Source: Amycolatopsis thermoflava N1165
GTDB taxonomy: Bacteria; Actinomycetota; Actinomycetes; Mycobacteriales; Pseudonocardiaceae
DNA: 64,000 bases
NCBI RefSeq assembly: GCF_000473265.1
Contig: NZ_KI421511.1
Span: 7,209,909 to 7,273,908 of the forward strand
Reading direction: 5' to 3'
Shown: positions 1-7,083 of the stretch, piece after piece
Numbering within the stretch: the first letter of the stretch is position 1
Layout of the letters: each line of letters opens with the position of its first letter
The notes under the pieces: generated by a model
The model's input: only the letters and a program-made list of their open reading frames with translations
Database searches by the model: none
Told to the model about the DNA's origin: nothing
Made by a program: the position numbers and the translations under genes

Positions 1-279
1 GAAGTGCCGCGAATGGTCCTGCTGGTCGCCGGCGAGCACGCTGACCGCGTACCGCCCGGTGCGGCGCAGCAGGCCGGCCATGCGCGACCGGTGCCCGAGC
101 GACACCAGGACCAGTGGCGGCTCAAGCGAGACCGACAGGAAGCCGTTGGCGGTCATGCCGTGCACGTGCTCGCCGTCGACCGTCGTGACCACCGTGACGC
201 CGCTGGTGAACCGCCCCATGGTGCGGCGGAAGTGCGCCGGGTCGACGGCCGGGTGGTCATCGAGCGACGTCTCGGGCAC
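1..279 (-). CDS. Flavin reductase family protein (partial, C-terminus off the left edge)
   Basis: Reads leftward from a GTG at 277-279, with GGGAGG about 7 nt upstream; 93 codons are visible. The peptide carries the flavin reductase (FMN-binding split barrel) signature: FTSGVTVVTT, then GMTANGFLSVSLEPPLVLVS, then SRMAGLLRRTGRYAVSVLA. Members of this family use NAD(P)H to reduce FMN or FAD and usually feed reduced flavin to a two-component monooxygenase. The divergent IclR regulator and the inverted repeat between the two genes suggest a regulated catabolic gene. The partner oxygenase, if any, lies outside the window. Confidence 0.85.
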   Translation of the reverse strand, partial: MPETSLDDHPAVDPAHFRRTMGRFTSGVTVVTTVDGEHVHGMTANGFLSVSLEPPLVLVSLGHRSRMAGLLRRTGRYAVSVLAGDQQDHSRHF

Positions 280-307
280 GACGAAGCCTCCCCAGGCAGC
301 AGCTCTG

Positions 308-342
308 ATATCGAGCGTTGATCGGTGTTCTGAGCTCGATAT
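308..342. promoter_or_regulatory. Inverted repeat, candidate operator between flavin reductase and IclR genes
   Basis: Perfect 9-bp arms ATATCGAGC (308-316) and GCTCGATAT (334-342) are separated by 17 bp in the short divergent intergenic region. IclR-family proteins commonly bind palindromes in such regions. That the neighbouring IclR protein binds here is an inference. Confidence 0.5.
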
Positions 343-391
343 GCGAGCAGCCTAGCGTGTTAGAGTGACGCGGGCAACGAAGGGGAGCGGG

Positions 392-1084
392 GTGGAGACC
401 AAGCCGGGCGTTCGCGCGCAGACGCTGGACCGGGCGCTCGACGTGCTGGACGTCCTCGCCGACGGCCAGCCGCGCACGAGCCACCAGATCGCCGACGCCG
501 CCGGGTTGCACCGCTCGATCGTCTACCGGATCCTGCGCACGCTGGAGGACCGCCAGCTGGCGCGGCGCACCGCGGAAGGCCGCTACACGCTCGGGCTCGG
601 GCTGCTCGTGCTGTCGCGGACCGTCCTCGGCGACGCCCAGGCCCGCCTGCACGAGGTGCTCGGCGAGCTGGCCGACACCGTTGGCGCGACGGCGTTCTTC
701 GCGGTGCCACGAGGTGGTCAGGTCGTCGCCGTGGTGACCGTCGAACCGGATCGCCGCCGCGCCGCCGTCGCCTACCAGCCGTGGACGCGGGCGCCGCTGG
801 ACCGCGGGGCGTGCGGCCTGGCGATTCAGTCCACGGGTCCCGCACATCCGGACGAGCGTCCTGAGGTCGGCTGGGCGCGGCAGACCGGGTACGTCCGCAC
901 GGTCGGCGAGATCCACGCCGGGCTCACCGAGATCGCCGCGCCCGTCCGGCTCGCGCATGGCGCCGCGGGCAGCGTCGCCGTGGTGTTCGTGCCGGGCGGC
1001 GTGGACGAGGACCGGGCCGCCGAGGCGGTGCGGCGTACGGCGATCCGGCTCGGGCAGCCGGAGTCCGGGGTCTGGGAGCTGTAG
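392..1084 (+). CDS. IclR family transcriptional regulator
   Basis: About 230 residues. The N-terminal winged helix-turn-helix is clear (ALDVLDVLADGQPRTSHQIA, then GLHRSIVYRILRTLEDRQLA), followed by the wing RRTAEGRYTLGLGL and a C-terminal effector-binding domain of GAF type that is rather short for the family. I chose the GTG at 392 because GGGGAG sits 4-5 nt upstream; a GTG at 365 is in frame but lacks a ribosome site. It is divergent from the flavin reductase gene and probably controls it and/or itself through the 308-342 inverted repeat. The effector is unknown. Confidence 0.85.
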   Translation: METKPGVRAQTLDRALDVLDVLADGQPRTSHQIADAAGLHRSIVYRILRTLEDRQLARRTAEGRYTLGLGLLVLSRTVLGDAQARLHEVLGELADTVGATAFFAVPRGGQVVAVVTVEPDRRRAAVAYQPWTRAPLDRGACGLAIQSTGPAHPDERPEVGWARQTGYVRTVGEIHAGLTEIAAPVRLAHGAAGSVAVVFVPGGVDEDRAAEAVRRTAIRLGQPESGVWEL

Positions 1085-1115
1085 TTGACCTCCAGTTCGC
1101 TGGAGGTTCTACCGT
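1085..1115 (+). promoter_or_regulatory. MerR-type promoter with long-spacer palindrome
   Basis: TTGACC (1085-1090) and TACCGT (1110-1115) are separated by 19 bp. The palindrome ACCTCCAGTTCGCTGGAGGT (1088-1107) fills that spacer. The over-long spacer plus dyad is the hallmark of MerR/SoxR/CueR-activated promoters. The GTG start at 1122 is 6 nt after the -10, so the transcript may be leaderless. The same dyad could fold as a hairpin behind the IclR stop codon (1082-1084), so a terminator role is an alternative. Confidence 0.5.
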
Positions 1116-1121
1116 CGGCTC

Positions 1122-1574
1122 GTGATCAAGGAGTACAGCGACGAAGAAGTGGCCGCCCAGCCCATTGGGGCGTGGAGCGGCGAGGCGTACCGGCTCGTGG
1201 TCGGTGCATTGCGGGAGGCGCTCGCGGTCGAGGACCTCACCCAGCCGCACTGGTGGACGCTGAACCACGTCGCGGGCAGGCCGGGGGAGTGGACCCGTGC
1301 GGCGCTCGTCCGGCGCCTCGCCCGCTACGACGACCTTGGCATCGACTTCGACGCGGTCTTCGACGACCTCATCGCGCGGGGCTGGCTGGTCGAGCGGGAC
1401 GGCCTGACCCTCACCGAAGCGGGCGAGGCCGGCCGCCTGCGGGCCCGCGACCGCAACGCGCGCGTCCACGAGCGGATGCACGAGGGGGTGGACCGTGGCG
1501 ACTTCGTGACCACGATCAACGTCCTGCGGCGGATGGTAGCGAACCTCGGCGGCGACGGGAACCTGCCGGACTAG
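1122..1574 (+). CDS. MarR-like winged-helix protein
   Basis: 150 residues. The central part reads as a winged helix: LTQPHWWTLNHVAGRPGEWT, RAALVRRLARYDD, then FDDLIARGWLVERDGLTLTE as recognition helix and wing, followed by a long amphipathic helix around RARDRNARVHERM. This resembles the MarR-like proteins common in actinomycetes and is probably a DNA-binding regulator. The GTG start lacks a ribosome site but lies about 6 nt after a -10-like hexamer, which suggests leaderless translation. Its stop shares the tetranucleotide CTAG with the stop of the convergent PaaX gene. Confidence 0.65.
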   Translation: MIKEYSDEEVAAQPIGAWSGEAYRLVVGALREALAVEDLTQPHWWTLNHVAGRPGEWTRAALVRRLARYDDLGIDFDAVFDDLIARGWLVERDGLTLTEAGEAGRLRARDRNARVHERMHEGVDRGDFVTTINVLRRMVANLGGDGNLPD

Positions 1575-2449
1575 GCCGCTTCTTCCTCGCTCACCAGCGT
1601 GTCCCAGTGGCGCTGCGCGACCGGCCGCCATTCCACGTGCCTGCGGTGGAACAGCTCCGCCGCCTTGGCGCCGCTCCAGCCGTCGGGCAGCAGACGGCCC
1701 GGCAGGCGCGGGTCGAGGAACGGGAAGCGGCGCCACTCGTGCACCAGGCGGGTCTGCGCGTGCAGCACCGCCTCGCCCGACTCGGGGGCCAGCGCGGCGA
1801 ACTCGTCGATGAAGTCCTCGTAGCGCTCTTCCAGGGCCGTCAGGTCCCAGGCCCGCGCGACCATCGCGTCCTCGTCGCCGATCCGGCCGTACGACGCGAC
1901 GAACGACATCGCCTCCGCGTCCAGTCCCAGCTCACGCACGATGGAGTTCGCCTCGTCCTGCCGGCTCGGGTCGGGGCAGATCCACACTCCGGGCGTCGGC
2001 GACCCGAACCCGGCCCAGGTCAGCCGCGTGCGCAGGCTGTGCCGCAGGTCCCGCTTCGTCTCGGGCACCGACACCAGCAGCATCAGCCATGTGCCGTCCC
2101 AGGGCGTGTCCGCGCGGCCGAAGCCGTAGATCCGCTCGGCGCCCTCGGTCAGCAGCCGCCGTCCCGGCGCGGTCAGCGACCAGCGCACGCGCCGGCCCTG
2201 CCGCTGTGACACCAGCCAGCCCTCGGCCGCGGTGCGGGCCAGGGCCTGGCGGGCCGACTTCTCCTCGACGCCGAACATGCCGAGGACGTCGACGAGGGTG
2301 GAGGTCCACACCGGGCGGTCGCGGGGCAGCACGAACTCGCCGAGCACGGTCATCAGCACCGACCGCGCGCTCGTGTGGCTGACCTCGCGCCGCCTGCTCA
2401 CGGTGGGGCGGGCCGTGGTGTCCGCGATCGCGCTCACCTCCCCGCACAA
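1571..2449 (-). CDS. PaaX family transcriptional regulator
   Basis: 292 residues with the PaaX layout: an N-terminal winged helix (SARSVLMTVLGEFVLPRD, then WTSTLVDVLGMFGVEEKSAR, QALARTAAEGWLVSQRQGRR), a central Cas2-like domain starting around DTPWDGTWLMLLVSVPE, and a C-terminal conserved region ending in PFLDPRLPGRLLP. PaaX proteins repress phenylacetate and related degradation genes in response to CoA thioesters; no paa genes are visible here, so the target is unknown. The TTG at 2447-2449 has GAGG 5 nt upstream; an internal GTG at 2437 has no spaced ribosome site. Convergent with the MarR-like gene with a 4-bp overlap. Confidence 0.85.
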   Translation of the reverse strand: MCGEVSAIADTTARPTVSRRREVSHTSARSVLMTVLGEFVLPRDRPVWTSTLVDVLGMFGVEEKSARQALARTAAEGWLVSQRQGRRVRWSLTAPGRRLLTEGAERIYGFGRADTPWDGTWLMLLVSVPETKRDLRHSLRTRLTWAGFGSPTPGVWICPDPSRQDEANSIVRELGLDAEAMSFVASYGRIGDEDAMVARAWDLTALEERYEDFIDEFAALAPESGEAVLHAQTRLVHEWRRFPFLDPRLPGRLLPDGWSGAKAAELFHRRHVEWRPVAQRHWDTLVSEEEAA

Positions 2450-2516
2450 GCTGACCTCGACGCCATTGGCGTTGCTCAGGTTAGCTCACCCGGCACAGTT
2501 CGCGGTGCGCGGTAGG

Positions 2517-2744
2517 TCAATGGAGGAAATACGACAGGTCGTGCACCAAATCCCATTCGGCGCGGTGCGCCTCCGGTGGGCCCGTCCACGGTTCGTGAAT
2601 GATCTGCTCGTCGCGGGCGCATTGCCCGCAAAGCGGGTGGCCCTGCGCGTCGAAACACCATTCCTCGTCGGCGGGGGTCTGCTCGTGGGGAACGAGGCAG
2701 CCGAAGCAGCTGTCCGCGGGGCGAAAATCGATGTGCGTGGTCAT
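2517..2744 (-). CDS. Small cysteine-rich protein, putative zinc ribbon
   Basis: 75 residues from the ATG at 2742-2744 (MTTHIDFRPADSCFGCLVPH). The pairs CFGC and CGQC, about 35 residues apart, look like one zinc-binding treble-clef or ribbon. An in-frame ATG at 2813 would add 23 residues with three more cysteines (PCLPWCNCERR); neither start has a convincing ribosome site. No family was recognised. A short, acidic, histidine-bearing tail ends in HDLSYFLH. Confidence 0.45.
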   Translation of the reverse strand: MTTHIDFRPADSCFGCLVPHEQTPADEEWCFDAQGHPLCGQCARDEQIIHEPWTGPPEAHRAEWDLVHDLSYFLH

Positions 2745-2978
2745 GATCGCATCCCGTCGCTCGCAGTTGCACCATGGTAGGCACGGGCCGGAGCGGGCAC
2801 GAAGCATCGTCATCCGAATGTAGCAAACGGTTGTCTCGGCTGCTGAAACACTGTTGAACCTTTTATTGACGGGTGTGGTTCGCCCCTGTCGGAAACGCGT
2901 GGAAAATGATGCGGACCGGCCTTGATTCGAGGCGCACTGCCGCGCGTTCCGGAAAATGCTTGATCAATTTTCGCGGGC

Positions 2979-3689
2979 TCAGGCGATTTCGCTCGCCAGT
3001 AGGTCGCCGAGGTTCGCGCCCGGCCGCAACTCGGCCGGCTCGGAACCGCGGCGGAACAGGCGGGCGCCGCTTTCGTCGCCACCCAGGGTGAGGCTCTGGT
3101 CCTCGCGGCGCAACCAGGTGCCCTCGCGCAGCCCCAGCACCGGCACGTCGTTCTCCTCGAGGAACTGCTCGATGCGCTCCTCGCGGGTCTCGCCCATGTG
3201 CGTGGAGCCCGGGTCCGGGTCGAGGTAGTGCGGGTTGATCTGGAACGGCACGAACCCGGCCGCGTCGAACGTGGGCGGCTGCACGATCGGCATGTCGTTG
3301 GTGGTGCGGATGGTGGGGCAGGCGACGTTCGTGCCCGCGCTCGATCCGATGTAGACGGTGCCGTGCGCCACGCGGTCGCGGATCGGGGCGAGCAGTTCGC
3401 GGCGGTAGAGCTCGCGCAGGAGCCGGAACGTGTTGCCGCCCCCGGTGAACACGGCCTGCGCGGAGTTCAGCAACCGGATCGGATCATCCTGGTGGGCGCC
3501 GGCGACCTCGACGCCGAACGGGGCGAGCGCCTTGGCGACCGTGGCCGTGTAACCGTCGTGGTCGGCCAGCGCGAAGGGGACGAACACCAGGCGACGCACG
3601 TCCTGGAGCACTTCGCCCAGCGCGTCGGTGGCGTGCTCCAGGTAGCCGCGTCCGGGCGCGGTCGAGTTGGACAGCAGCAGCAGACGCAT
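2979..3689 (-). CDS. pepE: Peptidase E (alpha-aspartyl dipeptidase, family S51)
   Basis: 236 residues. The catalytic Ser lies in YIGSSAGTNVACPT, the class I glutamine-amidotransferase-like nucleophile elbow of S51 peptidases. Also present are the N-terminal MRLLLLSNST, the glycine-rich VFTGGGNTFRLLREL, the PFQINPHYLDP histidine motif and the LREGTWLRRE segment. These enzymes cleave dipeptides with N-terminal aspartate in the cytoplasm. The ATG at 3689 has AAAGGA 6-7 nt upstream. It stands alone, divergent from the next gene; length is normal for the family. Confidence 0.9.
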   Translation of the reverse strand: MRLLLLSNSTAPGRGYLEHATDALGEVLQDVRRLVFVPFALADHDGYTATVAKALAPFGVEVAGAHQDDPIRLLNSAQAVFTGGGNTFRLLRELYRRELLAPIRDRVAHGTVYIGSSAGTNVACPTIRTTNDMPIVQPPTFDAAGFVPFQINPHYLDPDPGSTHMGETREERIEQFLEENDVPVLGLREGTWLRREDQSLTLGGDESGARLFRRGSEPAELRPGANLGDLLASEIA

Positions 3690-3783
3690 CGATGATCCTT
3701 TCCGGCGCTCGATCCCCGAATGACTATCACGGGCGGTCCACGGAGTTGCCGCGGAAGTGAGCCCGGCCACTACGCTGGACGGT

Positions 3784-4215
3784 ATGGCAGATGGCGTTCT
3801 TCCCGACCCGTCCAGCCCGTTCGGGCAGCGGGTACGCGAACGGCTCGAGCACGAGCGGGTCGTCTGGTTCACGACAACCGGCGCCGACGGCACCCCGCAG
3901 CCGAACCCGGTGTGGTTCGTGTGGGACGACGGCGGGTTCCTGATCTACAACGCCGCGCACGCCAAACGGCTGTCCCACGTCCAGGAGCGGCCGCAGGTGG
4001 CGCTCCACTTCAACAGCAACGAGCAGGGCGGGGACATCGTGGTGTTCCGCGGCCTGGCCCACCCGGCCGACACACAACCCCCGGCCCACGAGAACCCCGC
4101 TTACGTAGCCAAGTACGGCGAAGCGATGGAGTCGATCAGCGGCAGCCTGGAGGCGTTCTCGAAGGCGTATCCGCAGGCACTGCGCGTGCAGGTGAACGCG
4201 GTACGCGGATACTGA
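3784..4215 (+). CDS. F420-type PNPOx-like oxidoreductase (TIGR03667-like)
   Basis: 143 residues of the pyridoxamine-phosphate-oxidase split-barrel fold: RVRERLEHERVVWFTTTGAD, then GTPQPNPVWFVWDDGGFLIY, KRLSHVQERPQVALHFN, and the C-terminal KAYPQALRVQVNAVRGY. This matches the Rv3369-like subgroup of flavin/deazaflavin reductases, which bind F420. The FO synthase gene fbiC at 45.4-48.0 kb shows the cofactor is made. Substrate unknown. The ATG at 3784 is preceded by CTGGACGGT and may be nearly leaderless. Confidence 0.8.
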   Translation: MADGVLPDPSSPFGQRVRERLEHERVVWFTTTGADGTPQPNPVWFVWDDGGFLIYNAAHAKRLSHVQERPQVALHFNSNEQGGDIVVFRGLAHPADTQPPAHENPAYVAKYGEAMESISGSLEAFSKAYPQALRVQVNAVRGY

Positions 4216-4248
4216 CGGCGAAAGCGCCAGGGCTCAAAACCCAAGGAA

Positions 4249-4399
4249 GCTGGGTGGTCATCCCGTCGCCTGACACCGGCGCCATCACCTTGAGCCAGGG
4301 CCGCAACCTCCGCGCCCGCGTGAGTTGACATGCCAACCTTGCGGCCCTGGGTCAAGGTGATATGCACAAAACCGGAAGGCGACGGGATGACCACCCAGC
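4249..4399. repeat. 151-bp nested two-arm inverted repeat
   Basis: Outer arms of 23 bp (4249-4271 and 4377-4399, beginning GCTGGGTGGTCATCCCGTCG) are perfectly complementary. Inner arms of 23 bp (4284-4306 and 4339-4361, beginning ATCACCTTGAGCCAGGG) differ at one base. They are joined by 12- and 15-nt bulges and a 32-nt loop. The structure begins 34 bp after the F420-type gene. It could be a MITE, a REP-like element or a structured RNA. The sequence TGGTCATCCCG of the arm recurs once more at 4432-4442. Confidence 0.75.
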
Positions 4400-4570
4400 C
4401 ACCCACCCGAGGTGAGATGACAACGGTCCCCTGGTCATCCCGGAGCCTGCCCGTCCGGCGAGGACTATCTTTTGATCTTTAAAGCCGCGCCTTCGCGCGG
4501 AAAATGCGCCTCACGGCGCTCGAATGGTCACCTTTCGACCACCCCCGCCCCCGATGCCTGATTGTGTTTC

Positions 4571-4770
4571 AGTCGCCGAGCAGGGTTGTCAAGGCGGGAA
4601 AGCGTGCCTTGACAACCCTGGTCGGCGACTAAAGATCGGCTGTGGATCGGGGGCGGGGGAGGTCTGGTTCGATGGTCGGTGCTGTTGCGTTGCCGGCTTG
4701 CGTGTCGCTGGTGGGGGAGGTCTGGTTGGGGTAGTCGCTTGCTTTTCGTTGCCGGCTTGCGTTGCCGGCC
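4571..4770 (+). repeat. Dispersed palindromic element, copy 1 (second copy at 57.9 kb)
   Basis: A long stem: AGTCGCCGA (4571-4579) pairs with TCGGCGACT (4622-4630), and CAGGGTTGTCAAGGC (4581-4595) pairs with GCCTTGACAACCCTG (4606-4620) around the loop GGGAAAGCGT. The central 26 bases (4588-4613) are identical to the reverse complement of 57918-57943, but the outer stems differ while still pairing. A G-rich tail with GGATCGGG and GCTTTTCGTTGCCGG is also shared. In this copy the tail contains direct repeats (GGGGGAGGTCTGGTT twice, GTTGCCGGCTTGCGT twice). It lies just before the 3' end of the Xre gene. Confidence 0.75.
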
Positions 4771-4789
4771 GGCGGTTTCTTGGTGGTGC

Positions 4790-5053
4790 TCACCGGTCCC
4801 GGTCGTCCAGCAGTTCCGCCGGGTGCACTCCCATTGCCTCGGCCAGGCGGAACAGTGTGTCGAGCGTGATGTTGCGCGTCGGGCGGGGGGAGCCTTGCGC
4901 GAGTCTCGAACGTTCGAGTTCGGCGATCACCGAGCGGGACACCCCGGCCCGGTCCGCGAGGTCGGCCTGGCTCAGGTCCCGGTCCCGCCGCAGCCGCCGG
5001 ACACGCGTTGCCAGTGCCCGCAGCCGGGCGTCCAGTGCCTCCTCCATCGTCAC
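4790..5053 (-). CDS. Xre-type helix-turn-helix regulator
   Basis: About 87 residues, almost entirely one Cro/C1-type HTH: RLRRDRDLSQADLADRAGVS, then RSVIAELERSRLAQG, NITLDTLFRLAEAMGVHPAE. The N-terminal helix is basic (ALDARLRALATRVRRLRRDR). I prefer the GTG at 5051-5053: TAGGCT lies about 8 nt upstream, which fits a leaderless promoter. An ATG at 5047 and a TTG at 5071 are also possible. It is divergent from the GntR gene, with only about 66 bp between the starts. Confidence 0.75.
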   Translation of the reverse strand: MTMEEALDARLRALATRVRRLRRDRDLSQADLADRAGVSRSVIAELERSRLAQGSPRPTRNITLDTLFRLAEAMGVHPAELLDDRDR

Positions 5054-5119
5054 AGCGACGCAGCCTACCAACGGTCCCGCCGAGCCGACTTTTTGTCTTT
5101 TCTATGCTACCGTGGAGGG

Positions 5120-5404
5120 GTGAACAGAGAACTCTCCGCCACCGGCCCCGCCTACCTCTACGACCTCGTCGCCGACGACCTGGCCCGTCGCATCGAGACG
5201 GGGGAGCTCGCGGTCAACACGCCGCTGCCGGCCGAACAGACGCTCGCCCGGCAGTACGGTGTCTCGCTCGGCACCTGCCGCCACGCGACGAAGGTCCTGC
5301 GCGACCGTGGGCTCGTGCGCACGATCCCGTCCAAGGGCACCTTCGTCGCCGAGCGGCCCAACCGCGCGGCCGTCTACTGCTTCGAGCCGTACCTCGTGGC
5401 CTAG
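5120..5404 (+). CDS. Short GntR-family DNA-binding protein
   Basis: 94 residues comprising only the GntR winged helix: LYDLVADDLARRIETGELA, TPLPAEQTLARQYGVSLGTC, RHATKVLRDRGLVRTIPSKG, TFVAERPN. There is no room for an effector domain, as in the short YtrA-like or HTH-only GntR proteins. The GTG at 5120 overlaps a GGAGGG ribosome site, and TATGCT (5103-5108) is a plausible -10. Divergent from the Xre gene; its stop shares CTAG (5401-5404) with the convergent DnaJ-NERD gene. Confidence 0.8.
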   Translation: MNRELSATGPAYLYDLVADDLARRIETGELAVNTPLPAEQTLARQYGVSLGTCRHATKVLRDRGLVRTIPSKGTFVAERPNRAAVYCFEPYLVA

Positions 5405-6456
5405 ACGACCTGTGCGCGCACCTTGCGCAGCAGCCGCACGTCCACGCGCGCCGGCTCGGCGGCCAGCCAGTCGCCGATCACCTGCACGAACTGGTCCGGC
5501 GTCATCGGCGGCGCGGGCACGTCGAAGTCCTCGTCGGTGGTGATCTCGCCCGTCCGGCTCGGGTACACGATCAACGCGCCCCGGATCTCCGCGCCCGGCA
5601 ACAACGCGCGGAAGGCGTCGAGAGCCTCCGGCAGCTGCGTCGCCCCGCCGCGGAAACGACGGTTGTCCCGCCACAGCTCCCCGTACTCGTCAGCCGCGTA
5701 GTGCCCGGGCAACCACGTCTTCGACTCGATCAACACCAGCCGCCGCCCCGCGAGCACAGCGTGATCGATGTCGGCGAACACCGAACCCGGCCAAGCCAGC
5801 CCATGGAAGATCCGCGCCCCCGGCAACCGGGTCAGGTACCGCTCCAGCAGCTCCGCCGTCAACCGCTCGCCCCACTGGTCCGGCTCCGAACCGGGCGCGC
5901 CGAACACGACCGTGCCACCGAACTCGTCATCCACCGCGCGCTCGGCCCGCGCCATCTCCCGGTGCTGCCGCACCAACCAGATCGCCACCGCCGACGCCAG
6001 CACCAGCCACACCGCGACAGCCAGCGCGCCCGCCATGATCGGCAGCACCACCAGCAGCAACCACGCCAGCAACAACGCCGCCGGAGCGTGCCCAGGCGCC
6101 GCCCGGTCCCCGGTCCGCGCCTTCTCCCGAGCCGCGTCCCACCACTCCAGCGCATCCGGGTCCAGCACCGGCAACTCGGCCGTGAAACTCGGGTCCTCAC
6201 CCAGCTTCCGCCCCGGCCGCCGCGCCCGCACCGGCGACGAGGTCGCGGCCGCACGATCCAGCGCCCGGTCGTACGCCGCGCGCTGCAACGGGTCCACCAG
6301 CACCTCGTAGGCCTGCCGCAACGCCTGGAACTCGTCGGGCGAACCACCGGCGTCCGGGTGCGCGGAGCGCGCCCGCTGCCGGTACGCGGACTTGATCTCC
6401 GACGTCGAGGCACGCCGGTCCACCCCGAGCAGGTCGTAGTAGCCCTCGCCACGCAC
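5401..6456 (-). CDS. DnaJ domain - transmembrane - NERD nuclease-domain fusion protein
   Basis: 351 residues in three parts. Residues 5-65 form a J domain (GYYDLLGVDRRASTSEIKSA, with the HPD triad at 33-35), the module that stimulates DnaK ATPase. About 125-165 are two closely spaced hydrophobic helices (LLLAWLLLVVLPIMAGALAV). From about 185 on is a NERD (nuclease-related) domain, with ARIFHGLAWP, the metal-binding-type DIDHAVL and IESKTW positions, then YGELWRDNRRF. The predicted arrangement is membrane-anchored, with J and NERD domains both in the cytoplasm. GTG start at 6456. Stop shared (CTAG) with the convergent GntR gene. Function unknown. Confidence 0.8.
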   Translation of the reverse strand: MRGEGYYDLLGVDRRASTSEIKSAYRQRARSAHPDAGGSPDEFQALRQAYEVLVDPLQRAAYDRALDRAAATSSPVRARRPGRKLGEDPSFTAELPVLDPDALEWWDAAREKARTGDRAAPGHAPAALLLAWLLLVVLPIMAGALAVAVWLVLASAVAIWLVRQHREMARAERAVDDEFGGTVVFGAPGSEPDQWGERLTAELLERYLTRLPGARIFHGLAWPGSVFADIDHAVLAGRRLVLIESKTWLPGHYAADEYGELWRDNRRFRGGATQLPEALDAFRALLPGAEIRGALIVYPSRTGEITTDEDFDVPAPPMTPDQFVQVIGDWLAAEPARVDVRLLRKVRAQVV

Positions 6457-6510
6457 GCGGTCACTTTATGTGGTCTCCGATTTCGCGCCACATGTGGCTA
6501 GAGTCAGCCG

Positions 6511-7083
6511 ATGGTCCTCGACATCACGGACAGGCTGGGCATCCGCACCGGCCGCCACGTCGCGCCCGCCGGGCTCGCCGCGATCGTCCTCGGGGCCGCC
6601 CTCTTCGTCCTCCCACCACACAGCACCCTCGCCGCGATCGCGCTCGCACTCACCGGCGGCGCGGCCTTCGCGCTCGGCACCGCCCGCCGCGCGAACGGCC
6701 GGTGGTGGGCCCTCGTCGCCGGCCTGATCAGCGCGGCACTCCTCTTCGCCGCGCTGACCGTCGCCGGCCGCGGGCTCGCCCTCCGCGCCTTCGGCCAGGC
6801 CGAGACGTGCACGGTCACCGACCGCGTCATGATCGAGACCGGCGCCCGCTACCACCACTACGGCTTCGTGCACACCCTCGCCTGCGGCAGCGGCACCCTG
6901 ACCATCCGCACCGACCCGGGCGACCGCGTGCCCGTCGGGACCGCGGTGCCGATCCTGACCAGCGATCTCATCGAACCGGACTTCGCCGACCGGCACTCCC
7001 TCCTGCTGGAGGTGCCTGCCGTGCTCGGGTCGATCGCCCTGACCGCCGTGCTCGTGCGGCGTTCCGTCAGGTCAGCGAACTAG
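6511..7083 (+). CDS. Membrane protein of unknown function
   Basis: 190 residues with three N-terminal membrane helices (VAPAGLAAIVLGAALFVLP, TLAAIALALTGGAAFALG, WWALVAGLISAALLFAALTV), an external or periplasm-facing domain with two cysteines (ETCTVTDRV, TLACGSGTLTI) and a C-terminal helix ending in RRSVRSAN. The two cysteines could form a disulfide outside the membrane. I do not recognise a family. It overlaps the convergent DUF2237 gene by 17 bp. Confidence 0.65.
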   Translation: MVLDITDRLGIRTGRHVAPAGLAAIVLGAALFVLPPHSTLAAIALALTGGAAFALGTARRANGRWWALVAGLISAALLFAALTVAGRGLALRAFGQAETCTVTDRVMIETGARYHHYGFVHTLACGSGTLTIRTDPGDRVPVGTAVPILTSDLIEPDFADRHSLLLEVPAVLGSIALTAVLVRRSVRSAN

